DNA of 6,773 bases from Thermodesulfobacteriota bacterium (GTDB lineage Bacteria; Desulfobacterota; Syntrophobacteria; BM002). Position numbers and translations under genes: made by a program. Below the pieces are notes generated by a model. That model was not told where the DNA came from and made no database searches. It worked only from the letters and a program-made list of their open reading frames with translations. This document shows, in pieces, positions 1 through 6,621 of this stretch. Each line of letters starts with the position of its first letter. Within the stretch, counting starts at the first letter, position 1. The DNA lies in the NCBI GenBank assembly GCA_947259475.1, contig CAMYLW010000265.1:1-6773 (forward strand), read 5' to 3'.

Positions 1-1758
1 ACCACCCTGATCGTCTCTTTCAAAGTAGAAAAGCCGGTATGAAAATATGCGGAGATACGCCAGGGCTTCCCTTACCTGAGGAGGAACAGTGCCCAAATCT
101 TCGCCAATGATCAGGGTCTTGGCCCGGTCACTTTCAAGCGCCAAGATCTTAAGGAGGTCCTGGTAGTGGTTTTCCACATAGGTTCCATTTTCCGCGCGCT
201 GTCCTTGAATGATCCAGAAGAGACGAAAAAATCTCATTATATGATCAATTCTTAGCGCCCCACCCGCCTGACAGTTCTTGCTGATCTCTTGGACGAACAG
301 GGAGTAGCCGTCGCTGCGGTACTTTTCTCTGTGGGGCGGATGAAAGCCCCAGTCCTGACCTTCAAGGGCAAAATCATCAGGTGGTGCCCCCACCGTGACC
401 CCCGGAACAAAGAAATCCTGGTAGGCCCAGCTGTCGGCCCCGCCGGGGTCACTACCCAAAGCAAGGTCGTGGTACAGACCAATGCTGGCACCCATTGATC
501 TAGCCAGATCCTGTGCTTCCTTCAGCTGCTCCTCTACCTGCCATTGCAGGTACTTATAGAAAAGTATACTTTGCCAGTGGCTTTGTTGAAACTCTTGCAC
601 CTCCTGGGAATAAGGGTTCTGAAAAGGCTCCGGCCATTGCCTCCAGGCCCATGCATCAGGATCCTTCTGGCGAAAAGAATCCTCAAGGGCGCAGAAGGTG
701 GCGAAATTGTCCAACAAGCCGGTTTCCCTCTGGAGGTACGCTTGAAATTCCCTAGATCGTTCCGTGATGCTTGTCTTGTCGAGCCAATGGTCTTGGAGAA
801 ATGTTTGGAATACCCTTTCGAGCACCTGAAGTTTCAAGGTGGCCACTCGCTGGTACTGCACCAGCTCAGAGGCGCGAAACTCGGCCAGCAGATTTTGGGT
901 TGCTTCCGCCTGCACAAACTCGTTTGCCGCGGGTGAGGAGCGAAAATCTGCCATCGCTGCGATATCAAGATAGATGAAGTTTCGATAAAATCGGCTGGAG
1001 GGAAAATAGGGGCTGATGTTGTAAGGCTGCCGATTGGAAATGGCATGCAGGGGATTCAGGCCGATCACATCCACGTGGAGAGAGCCGATTGCCCAGCGAA
1101 TGAATTCCTTGAGGTCACCAAAGTCTCCCACCCCCCAATTGCGTTGGGAGCGAAGGCCATACAGAGAAATGGCTATTCCCGCTCTTTTGCCATCTCCTTG
1201 GAGAGCCGGCGGCAGATAGGCCTGCTCGGGACAAATAATAACCAGAGTTGTCTGTTGATGCTTGTGGTTTTCATATGCAACAGCAAGCTTGAAATGGTAA
1301 TAGCCAGTAGAAAGTGCAGTGGGGAAAGGAAAGGACCAGCACTCATAGGTAATGCCATCAAGCTGGTGATCCTTTTTGAAGATCAGCTGTTCAAAATGAT
1401 AAGAGTGGTTGAGTGGGGAGGTGTTTTCTCCGGTAATCTCCAACCGAACCTGGAGTTCTTTTTCCGACATTGCGCCGGGAGAACTGTTGGATGGCACTTG
1501 AAAAAGGAACTCGCTGGGCAGTTGATCGATTGATGCCACCAGTACCGGTGGGGCTAGTTGATTCCAGAAGCGATGTTCCACATGCTGTAAAGCCTCTTGC
1601 GGATTGCTGACGTCCACTCCCATGGCCCCCAGCATCTGTTCCAGTGTCTCCGGTGGAATGGTATGGATATTACCCCAGATGTCCGAGTAAGACGGCTGGA
1701 TTCCATAAGCTGCTGCTAGGAGTTCGAGTTCTTCTTTTTCCTTGTCTGCCATTTTCAT
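1..1758 (-). CDS. malQ: 4-alpha-glucanotransferase (amylomaltase, GH77), 3' end cut by window
   Basis: Disproportionating enzyme that moves alpha-1,4-glucan segments between maltodextrins or onto glucose in cytoplasmic glycogen/maltodextrin metabolism. The frame is open from ATG at 1758 to the window edge (586 codons, no stop). Residues about 70-170 look like the N-terminal beta-sandwich part of long MalQ proteins. The GH77 barrel begins near 197 (SLYGLRSQRNWGVGDFGDL), followed by LNPLHAI at 234-240 and a SPYFPSSR loop at 249-256. GLYHDLALGSDPGGADSW (427-444) and VGAPPD (456-461) are typical. The likely nucleophile is Asp505 in RIDH and the acid/base Glu553 in IGEDLGT. Their 48-residue spacing matches E. 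coli MalQ D448/E496. The third catalytic Asp lies beyond the window. Compared with E. coli the front end is about 57 residues longer. An in-frame ATG at 1752 is an alternative start, and neither has a clear Shine-Dalgarno. It lies 20 bp after nadE, so it is probably the last-seen gene of the operon. Confidence 0.95.
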   Translation of the reverse strand, partial: MKMADKEKEELELLAAAYGIQPSYSDIWGNIHTIPPETLEQMLGAMGVDVSNPQEALQHVEHRFWNQLAPPVLVASIDQLPSEFLFQVPSNSSPGAMSEKELQVRLEITGENTSPLNHSYHFEQLIFKKDHQLDGITYECWSFPFPTALSTGYYHFKLAVAYENHKHQQTTLVIICPEQAYLPPALQGDGKRAGIAISLYGLRSQRNWGVGDFGDLKEFIRWAIGSLHVDVIGLNPLHAISNRQPYNISPYFPSSRFYRNFIYLDIAAMADFRSSPAANEFVQAEATQNLLAEFRASELVQYQRVATLKLQVLERVFQTFLQDHWLDKTSITERSREFQAYLQRETGLLDNFATFCALEDSFRQKDPDAWAWRQWPEPFQNPYSQEVQEFQQSHWQSILFYKYLQWQVEEQLKEAQDLARSMGASIGLYHDLALGSDPGGADSWAYQDFFVPGVTVGAPPDDFALEGQDWGFHPPHREKYRSDGYSLFVQEISKNCQAGGALRIDHIMRFFRLFWIIQGQRAENGTYVENHYQDLLKILALESDRAKTLIIGEDLGTVPPQVREALAYLRIFSYRLFYFERDDQGG

Positions 1759-1778
1759 TGACTGTTACGCGGTCCGAA

Positions 1779-3425
1779 TTAGTTCTCAAATTTTGCGGCG
1801 ATTGGCATTCTCCTACCTATTCCAAAGGCCTTGGAGGTAACTTTTAGTCCCGGAACTGCCTGCCTGCGTTTGTATTCGTTTCGCTCCACGGTTCGAATCA
1901 CCCACTTGACTGTTTCTGGGTCGAAATTGTGTTGGAGAATGTCAGCCATGGAGTAGTGCTCGTCCACGTAGTAGTGCAGAATTTGATCCAGCACCTCATA
2001 GGGTGGGAGGGTGTCCTGATCGGTTTGATTTTCTCTCAATTCTGCTGAGGGTGCTTTGTTGATGCTCTCCAGAGGTATGATAGAGGTTTGTCTGTTAATG
2101 TACTCTGCCAGTTCGTACACCATAGTCTTAGGCACGTCGGATATGACACTCAGACCGCCGCTCATATCACCATACAAGGTGCAATAGCCAACTGCCAGTT
2201 CGCTCTTGTTGCCAGTGGAAAGCACCAGATGGCCAAACTTGTTTGAGAGTGCCATGAGAATGTTGCCCCGGATTCTAGCCTGAATGTTCTCTTCAGTGAT
2301 ATCGACCTTTCTCCCCTTGAAATGATGGTGGAGGGTCTCAAGGTAGACCTCATAAGCGGGGGAGATTGGTATGGTCTCGAATCTGATTCCAAGTTTTTTC
2401 GCGAGTTTTTGGGAATCTTCCACACTGCCCGGTGAGGAATAAGGTCCTGGCATGGTGACCGCCACCACGTTCTTGGCACCCACGGCAGCCACGGCAACAC
2501 AGCAGGTCACCGCAGAGTCAATGCCGCCGGAGAGGCCAACAAGAGCCGAAGTGAAACCACATTTGCGCATGTAATCGCGAACGCCCAGAACCAGCGCCTG
2601 GTAGACACTTACAATCTCTTCTTGGGGGACATACGAGTCCGGGACACCATCACGGTCCACAGAAATTGTTTGCACGTGCTCCTCGAAGGGAGGAAAAACC
2701 ACAAGAGGATTACCCGCCCCATCCACACAAACACTCCTGCCATCAAAGATAAGCTCGTCGTTAGCGCCCACCTGGTTGATGAAAAGAAATGGAATGCGGT
2801 GCTTGGTTGCATGGCTCCGGACAATGTTGTATCTCAGTGTCTCTTTGCCTCGATGGAAGGGGGAAGCAGCAATATTAATAATCAGGCTCGCACCCTTTTC
2901 GGCCAGAGCCTCGATAGGATTATAGGAATACGTGGGCCGCTGCCATAGGGCCGGGTCATTCCAGGCATCTTCACAGATGGATATTCCCAGGGTTTCATCC
3001 TTGAATTTCACCACCGGATCCTCCGATCCTGGGTCGAAGTACCTGGGTTCGTCAAAAACGTCGTAGGTTGGCAGCAGGGATTTGTGCTGAGTAAAGAGGA
3101 GTCGGCCTTGATAGAGCAGCAGCGCTGAATTGTGCAGACCTTTGCCTGTGGATTGCTGCCCAGGTTGAGGAGCGCCCACAATAATGCCTGTTTGTGGGTA
3201 CTTCTGGGAAACGTGCAAGAGCTCTTGGATGGCCTCCTCAGTCCTGGCAAGAAAAGAGGGTCTCTCCAGAAGGTCCCTGGGTGGATAGCCGACGAGAAAC
3301 AGTTCCGGGAAAACAACCAGATCAGGCGAGTCCTTACTGCACTGTGACAAGGTCTGCGTCACCTTGGCAACATTGCCGCGAATATCGCCAATAGTCGGAT
3401 TCAGTTGTGCCAGTGTAATTTTCAT
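1779..3425 (-). CDS. nadE: Glutamine-dependent NAD+ synthetase
   Basis: Final step of NAD biosynthesis: ATP-dependent amidation of deamido-NAD+ with ammonia released from glutamine, in the cytoplasm. The 548 residues show the two expected domains. The N-terminal nitrilase-fold glutaminase (about 1-260) has a visible Glu-Lys-Cys triad: Glu41 in VFPELFLVGYPPRDLL, Lys115 in QHKSLLPTYDVFDEPRYF, and Cys151 in SICEDAW. The synthetase domain (about 270-548) has the ATP-pyrophosphatase P-loop LSGGIDS (298-304), NIQARIRGN (380-388), and STGNKSELAVGYCTLYGD (403-420) followed by MSGGLSVISDVPKT. Length and C-terminus (RRMPIAAKF) are usual for the family. The ATG overlaps the stop of the preceding oxidoreductase tail as ATGA, and no good Shine-Dalgarno lies close upstream, so translational coupling is likely. 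It is followed after 20 bp by malQ. It looks fully intact. Confidence 0.98.
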   Translation of the reverse strand: MKITLAQLNPTIGDIRGNVAKVTQTLSQCSKDSPDLVVFPELFLVGYPPRDLLERPSFLARTEEAIQELLHVSQKYPQTGIIVGAPQPGQQSTGKGLHNSALLLYQGRLLFTQHKSLLPTYDVFDEPRYFDPGSEDPVVKFKDETLGISICEDAWNDPALWQRPTYSYNPIEALAEKGASLIINIAASPFHRGKETLRYNIVRSHATKHRIPFLFINQVGANDELIFDGRSVCVDGAGNPLVVFPPFEEHVQTISVDRDGVPDSYVPQEEIVSVYQALVLGVRDYMRKCGFTSALVGLSGGIDSAVTCCVAVAAVGAKNVVAVTMPGPYSSPGSVEDSQKLAKKLGIRFETIPISPAYEVYLETLHHHFKGRKVDITEENIQARIRGNILMALSNKFGHLVLSTGNKSELAVGYCTLYGDMSGGLSVISDVPKTMVYELAEYINRQTSIIPLESINKAPSAELRENQTDQDTLPPYEVLDQILHYYVDEHYSMADILQHNFDPETVKWVIRTVERNEYKRRQAVPGLKVTSKAFGIGRRMPIAAKFEN

Positions 3426-3673
3426 GTCGCCAAATCCACAATCACTCTCCCTTTCTGCTTTCCAGCCAGGATGCGATCTATTTCGGAGTTCAACTCTTCC
3501 AGTGAGCAGAGGGAAGTCTGTCGATCCAGATCAGCCAGCTTCCATTCACTGGCAATTTTTTCCCATGTCTGGCGTCGAAAGGTCATAGGAAAGCTCTGGG
3601 AATCAATGCCCACAAGAGAGATACCCCTCAATATGAAGGGATAGACGTTAATCGGCAGATCAGGCGATGCCAC
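3422..3673 (-). pseudogene. C-terminal remnant of the AcuI/YhdH-family oxidoreductase
   Basis: An 83-codon frame that continues the oxidoreductase split at the 82-bp duplication. Its first 19 residues (from codon 3673, a GTG) repeat residues 251-269 of the upstream fragment. The remaining 64 (LVGIDSQSF..., ending GRVIVDL) are the missing C-terminus of an AcuI/YhdH protein. Removing one repeat unit restores a single 333-residue frame, close to the 324-330 usual for the family. On its own it has no catalytic or complete cofactor-binding part. No Shine-Dalgarno sits at a proper distance from the GTG. The upstream fragment stops at 3660, only a few bases past this GTG, so re-initiation is possible in principle. 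Its TGA overlaps the nadE ATG, so translating it may help nadE expression. It could instead be an assembly error in an intact gene. Confidence 0.85.
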
Positions 3674-3782
3674 ATTGCCGCAGCAGGTAACCGCTCCGTG
3701 AGATGCCCCTCAATATGAAGGGATAGACGTTAATCGGCAGATCAGGCGATGCCACATTGCCGCAGCAGGTAACCGCTCCGTG
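3619..3782. repeat. 82-bp direct tandem duplication inside the oxidoreductase gene
   Basis: Two adjacent units, 3619-3700 and 3701-3782, are identical except at one position (3623 a, 3705 g). A 77-bp stretch (3624-3700 against 3706-3782) is perfectly identical. Because 82 is not a multiple of 3, the second unit read on the minus strand is out of frame and ends the protein at 3660. The single mismatch is silent in the native frame (glycine GGT against GGC). The near-identity implies a very recent event, or a joining error in assembly. Confidence 0.97.
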
Positions 3783-4505
3783 GAGTTTGGTGGATCTGAT
3801 GGCTGTTGCCAGGATCTCACCTCCTACCGCGTCTACTACCCCAGCCCAGCGGCCTTTTAGAAGGGGCTTTCCAGAGGTGTCAGTAGCCTCATCTCTGGAG
3901 ATGATCTCTTTGGCGCCAAGGTCGATAAGAAACTGCTTCTCATCCATCTTGCCAGTCACTGCAACCACTTGATAGCCGATTTTGGCAAGCATTGCCACGG
4001 CAAAACTGCCAACTCCACCGGTGGCACCTGTAACTAATATTTCTCCTCGTTCTGGGGTGATACCATGCCCTTGGAGTTTAAGGATGCAAAAGCCGGCTGT
4101 AAGACCGGCTGAACCATAAGCCATGCTTTCTTTGGGTGAGAGATTCTCCGGAAGCGGCACCACCCAACCGGCCGGCACTCTAATGTATTGTCCAAAACCA
4201 CCTGGGGTGTTCATACCAAGATCGTAGCTGGTGACAATCACTTGGTCCCCAGGTTGAAACGCCTCACTAAGGCTTTCTTCTACAACACCGGCGGCATCTA
4301 CTCCCGGGGTGTGAGGATAACGCTTGGTGACCCCCCTGTGACCCGTGGCGGAAAGTCCGTCTTTGTAATTTAAGGATGAATAGTGAACCCGGACCAATAC
4401 TTCACCTGCTGGCAAATCATCCAGCGATTTCTCGGCAATCCGCCTGGTATATGTACCAGCCGCTGTTTCTTGCACGACCATAGCTTTGAAAGTCTCACTG
4501 TCCAT
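3660..4505 (-). CDS. acuI: AcuI/YhdH-family NADPH-dependent acryloyl-CoA reductase-like oxidoreductase, truncated by frameshift
   Basis: Zinc-independent medium-chain dehydrogenase/reductase of the AcuI/YhdH type. The best-known members reduce acryloyl-CoA to propionyl-CoA with NADPH, but the substrate here is not shown by sequence. Visible motifs are the N-terminal GroES-like domain with SSLNYKDGLSATG (43-55), HTPGVDAAGVV (65-75) and GDQVI (86-90), MAYGSAGLTAG (128-138), and the nucleotide-binding TGATGGVGS (159-167) with AVTGK at 182-186. Residues up to 269 are native. The last 12 (RSGYLLRQCGIA) are read out of frame after an 82-bp tandem duplication, giving 281 residues instead of about 333. 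The loss removes the end of the protein, so the product is probably inactive. The start at 4505 has a good Shine-Dalgarno (AGGAAGGA, about 9 bases away). It lies 82 bp after the small membrane protein and upstream of nadE. Confidence 0.9.
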   Translation of the reverse strand: MDSETFKAMVVQETAAGTYTRRIAEKSLDDLPAGEVLVRVHYSSLNYKDGLSATGHRGVTKRYPHTPGVDAAGVVEESLSEAFQPGDQVIVTSYDLGMNTPGGFGQYIRVPAGWVVPLPENLSPKESMAYGSAGLTAGFCILKLQGHGITPERGEILVTGATGGVGSFAVAMLAKIGYQVVAVTGKMDEKQFLIDLGAKEIISRDEATDTSGKPLLKGRWAGVVDAVGGEILATAIRSTKLHGAVTCCGNVASPDLPINVYPFILRGISRSGYLLRQCGIA

Positions 4506-4529
4506 AGAAGTTCTTCCTTCCTATTACAG

Positions 4530-4562
4530 ATCCTCTTAGACCAAGGGGTGAGATAAGAGGAT
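4530..4562 (-). promoter_or_regulatory. Stem-loop in the gap between the membrane protein and oxidoreductase genes
   Basis: A perfect 9-bp inverted repeat (ATCCTCTTA at 4530-4538, TAAGAGGAT at 4554-4562) with a 15-base loop lies in the 82-bp gap. There is no T run after it on the minus strand, so a strong intrinsic terminator is unlikely. It may be an mRNA processing or stabilising hairpin, or a protein-binding site. The Shine-Dalgarno of the oxidoreductase follows directly (about 4514-4522). Confidence 0.4.
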
Positions 4563-4587
4563 TTGTACTACGTTGCCCACAGGCCAG

Positions 4588-4854
4588 CTATGCTGCCTTT
4601 GTCGCAATGCGTCCTATGATCAGGTTGTAAAGCCAAGCGAAAATTACCCCACCAATAAAGCCGTCTAGCAGGGCCCAGATCAAACCGACAAAGCTGCCAG
4701 TAGGACTCAGGCTGTAGCCCCGATAAATACGGCCGATAAAGGTAGGGTCGGCCGATGGACCCTCAAAAGCAATTATCCACCAGGTGAGCAAGAAAAGACC
4801 AAATCCCCAGAACAGCCCACAGGTCAGTCCAAAGGCTTTTATATTAAGTCTCAT
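4588..4854 (-). CDS. Small two-helix membrane protein (holin-like by name only)
   Basis: 88-residue hydrophobic protein with two predicted membrane segments: about 6-30 (rich in G, F, L, W) and about 53-81 (GSFVGLIWALLDGFIGGVIFAWLYNLIIG). Between them is a short loop with the IGRIYRGYSLSP motif, and the C-terminus is short and basic. From memory it resembles a widespread family of about 80-90 residue proteins, often labelled bacteriophage holin or membrane-associated protein. No lysin or other phage gene lies nearby, so a lysis role is not supported and the function is unknown. The start at 4854 is firm: AAGGAG (complement of 4861-4866) sits 6 bases upstream. It is probably the first gene of the leftward transcript, 82 bp before the oxidoreductase, though it could be a separate unit. 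Confidence 0.85.
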   Translation of the reverse strand: MRLNIKAFGLTCGLFWGFGLFLLTWWIIAFEGPSADPTFIGRIYRGYSLSPTGSFVGLIWALLDGFIGGVIFAWLYNLIIGRIATKAA

Positions 4855-4893
4855 GTCAAACTCCTTTCTTCTCGCCCTTACAGGGCTAGCATG

Positions 4894-4922
4894 AGCTTAT
4901 TCTTGTGTGCCTTTGCAGTCAA
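4894..4922 (-). promoter_or_regulatory. Possible sigma70-type promoter for the leftward operon
   Basis: On the minus strand a TTGACT box (complement of 4917-4922, five of six matches to the -35 consensus) is followed after 17 bases by TAAGCT (complement of 4894-4899), a weak -10 with three of six matches. It lies about 40-70 bp before the small membrane protein start. A short GCCCT/AGGGC hairpin (4874-4886) would be in the leader just before the Shine-Dalgarno. Position is plausible; sequence support is modest. Confidence 0.3.
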
Positions 4923-5011
4923 GAGGGAAGTAGTTTCCATCCATAAATGGCCCTTTTCAGCGATCAGCGAAAGGTGGGAGCATGCAGTGAACAGAAGACA
5001 GTAGCAACCTG

Positions 5012-5174
5012 CTGAAAAAGTCTGGGAAGCGGTCCCAAACGTCATACCGGACGAGACGAAGTCGAGATCCGGTATCTAGGAAAGGATTGTTTTTTCTGGA
5101 TTCCGGATATCCGCCGTCGGCGGATTCCGGAATGACTGATTTGGAGCTCGCACTCTGAATACCGAGTTTTTCAG
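5012..5174. repeat. MITE-like palindromic intergenic element with CTGAAAAA terminal inverted repeats
   Basis: A non-coding 163-bp unit. The ends are inverted copies: CTGAAAAAGTCTGG on the left, and CTGAAAAACTCGG as the complement of the right end. Inside, GTCATACCGG (5041-5050) faces CCGGAATGAC (5126-5135). An arm at about 5064-5083 (GATCCGGTATC core) can pair with 5091-5111. A strong hairpin spans 5100-5133, with arms ATTCCGGA plus ATCCGCCG pairing with their complements around a single T at 5117 and one bulged T at 5108. The last two pairings compete for the same bases. It has no open frame, and the layout fits a small non-autonomous transposable or dispersed palindromic repeat. I recall similar units in Desulfobacterota genomes, but copy number cannot be judged from this window. 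Confidence 0.7.
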
Positions 5175-5260
5175 AAGCCTACTAGGGAGTTATAATTTGG
5201 AATTCAAATCAATAAGGAATGCGGTGTGTGCGAAGAGCGCATGGTACAGCTTCTAAAAAT

Positions 5261-5306
5261 GGGGCTAGCCCCAACCCCTAAATCCCCTCTCCCCTGGGGG
5301 AGAGGG
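5261..5306. repeat. GC-rich palindromic repeat left of the insertion sequence
   Basis: Contains the 12-bp palindrome GGGGCTAGCCCC (5261-5272) and a second dyad with 10-bp perfect arms CCCTCTCCCC (5285-5294) and GGGGAGAGGG (5297-5306) around a 2-base centre, followed by TTAGGGTGGG. It resembles the widespread CCCTCTCCC/GGGAGAGGG class of dispersed bacterial repeats. A related unit in the opposite orientation lies right of the insertion sequence. The stretch 5175-5260 before it shows nothing recognisable. Confidence 0.6.
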
Positions 5307-5328
5307 TTAGGGTGGGTCCGAACCTGGT

Positions 5329-5365
5329 ACATAGGTAACATATTAGACCGGGTACATGGGTAACA
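5329..5365 (+). repeat. Left terminal inverted repeat of the insertion sequence
   Basis: 37 bp, matching the complement of 6585-6621 at 33 of 37 positions. It contains two direct 12-bp boxes, ACATAGGTAACA (5329-5340) and ACATGGGTAACA (5354-5365), 25 bp apart, with ATTAGACCGG between them. The paired boxes are probably transposase binding sites. Confidence 0.85.
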
Positions 5366-5392
5366 TAATAATATACGCCATGGAGGTGCTCT

Positions 5393-6589
5393 ATGGCGTG
5401 GAAGATGGTGTTGCCCATGGAAGAACGTATTAGGTTTGTACTGGCAGTTGAGCAAAGAGAATATAGCATAGCTGAATTGTGTCGCCAGTATGGGATTAGT
5501 CGCAAGACTGGATACAAGTGGATAGCGCGTTACCGGGCTGATGGCTTGGAGGGGATGAGGGAGAGGAGTCGAAGGCCTTGGCATTGTCCCCATAAGACGA
5601 GTCAAAAGTGGGTAGCCCGAATCATCCAGCAGAGGTTGCAGCATCCTCGATGGGGTCCCAAGAAGATTCGAATCATTTTGCAAGAGCAAGGCTGGCCCGG
5701 TCCCATTCCTGTGGCCAGCACCATCGGCAACGTTTTGGATCGTGCTGGGTTGGTCAAGCCGCGAAAAAGACGTCGACGCCGGAAGCGATCTTTTCAGGGC
5801 CCTTTTAGCCAAGTCCAGAGGCCTAATAACGTCTGGGGCGTTGATTACAAGGGCTGGTTTCGCACAGGAGATGGTCAACGCTGTGATCCTTTGACTGTAA
5901 GTGACCTTTACAGTCGCTACGTTTTGGGCATTAAGGCGTTGCCGAATCAGGGCTATGCAGCTGCCAGGGACGTTTTTGAACAACTTTTCCGGCACTATGG
6001 ATTGCCTGAGATCATTCGCAGTGACAATGGCAGTCCTTTTGCCTCAACGAGTGCAGGTGGCCTATCACGGCTGAGCGTGTGGTGGATCTTGCTAGGGATC
6101 AAGTTAGAGCTGATAGCACCAGGTCACCCCGAACAAAATGGCATCCATGAACGGATGCATCTGACACTGAAGCAGGAGGCCTGCTGTCCAGCTTCGGCCA
6201 ACCACAGAGCGCAACAACGCCGCTTTAATAAGTGGCGTAAAGAGTTCAATGAACAACGTCCTCATGAAGCGCTGCAAATGAAAAAGCCAGCTCAAATGTA
6301 CCATCGCTCGGATAGAGCATATCCAAAAAGCCTTATCGAGCTCTCCTACCCACCTGGGTATCAGGTCCGTAGAGTTCGCACCAATGGGGAGATTAAATGG
6401 TGTGGACGCAAACGGTTCATAGGAGAAGCTCTAAAAGGTGCTCCAGTTGCTGTGAAAAGGATCGATGAAAACCGCAGTCAAGTTTACTTCGGCTCGATCC
6501 TCTTAGGCGACCTTCACGACGCCGATTCAAGGGGACTGCGACCTTCAGTCGACGTCCCCCAGACTTATCAACCGGGACAAAATGTGTAA
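5393..6589 (+). CDS. IS481-type DDE transposase
   Basis: 398-residue transposase that cuts and joins the ends of its own element. The N-terminus has a helix-turn-helix (about 24-46, YSIAELCRQYGISRKTGYKW), a second DNA-binding segment (about 65-120) and a very basic stretch (PRKRRRRRKR, 123-132). The integrase/RNase H-like core carries the probable catalytic triad Asp151 (WGVDYKG), Asp211 (RSDNGSPF) and Glu253 (EQNGIHERMH). EFNEQRPHEAL (284-294) is the usual end of the core. The C-terminal 80 residues form an additional domain. The start is supported by GGAGG at 5382-5386, 6 bases before the ATG. AT-rich sequence around 5361-5375, inside and just after the left inverted repeat, may serve as promoter. 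There is no frameshift or stop, so it may still be active. Neighbouring genes are unrelated. Confidence 0.93.
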   Translation: MAWKMVLPMEERIRFVLAVEQREYSIAELCRQYGISRKTGYKWIARYRADGLEGMRERSRRPWHCPHKTSQKWVARIIQQRLQHPRWGPKKIRIILQEQGWPGPIPVASTIGNVLDRAGLVKPRKRRRRRKRSFQGPFSQVQRPNNVWGVDYKGWFRTGDGQRCDPLTVSDLYSRYVLGIKALPNQGYAAARDVFEQLFRHYGLPEIIRSDNGSPFASTSAGGLSRLSVWWILLGIKLELIAPGHPEQNGIHERMHLTLKQEACCPASANHRAQQRRFNKWRKEFNEQRPHEALQMKKPAQMYHRSDRAYPKSLIELSYPPGYQVRRVRTNGEIKWCGRKRFIGEALKGAPVAVKRIDENRSQVYFGSILLGDLHDADSRGLRPSVDVPQTYQPGQNV

Positions 6590-6621
6590 CCCATGTCGCC
6601 GGTCTAATATGTTACCCATGT
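6585..6621 (-). repeat. Right terminal inverted repeat of the insertion sequence
   Basis: 37 bp, the inverted counterpart of 5329-5365 with four mismatches. Boxes TGTAACCCATGT (6585-6596) and TGTTACCCATGT (6610-6621) are again 25 bp apart. The transposase stop codon TAA (6587-6589) lies within the first box. Confidence 0.85.

Noticed and set aside
544..936. 130-codon plus-strand open frame
   Set aside because: It is antisense to malQ, whose frame is continuous with conserved residues throughout, and has no credible ribosome binding site.
1045..1533. 162-codon plus-strand open frame
   Set aside because: Shadow of the malQ N-terminal and early barrel region; no recognisable motifs.
2622..2948. 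108-codon plus-strand open frame
   Set aside because: Antisense to nadE, which carries all expected active-site motifs.
3619..3782. Possible CRISPR-like repeat
   Set aside because: Only two long units in direct contact with no spacer, inside a coding sequence. It is a tandem duplication.
4588..4854. Prophage or lysis module based on the holin-like protein
   Set aside because: No endolysin, structural, integrase or attachment-site signal is nearby; the neighbours are metabolic genes.
5012..5174. Riboswitch or structured RNA gene
   Set aside because: The terminal inverted repeats and nested palindromes fit a mobile repeat better, and no known riboswitch core was recognised.
5204..5995. 263-codon open frame on the minus strand overlapping the insertion sequence
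   Set aside because: It runs antisense to the well-supported transposase, crosses the left inverted repeat and GC-rich repeat, and its translation has no recognisable domain and looks like shadow composition.
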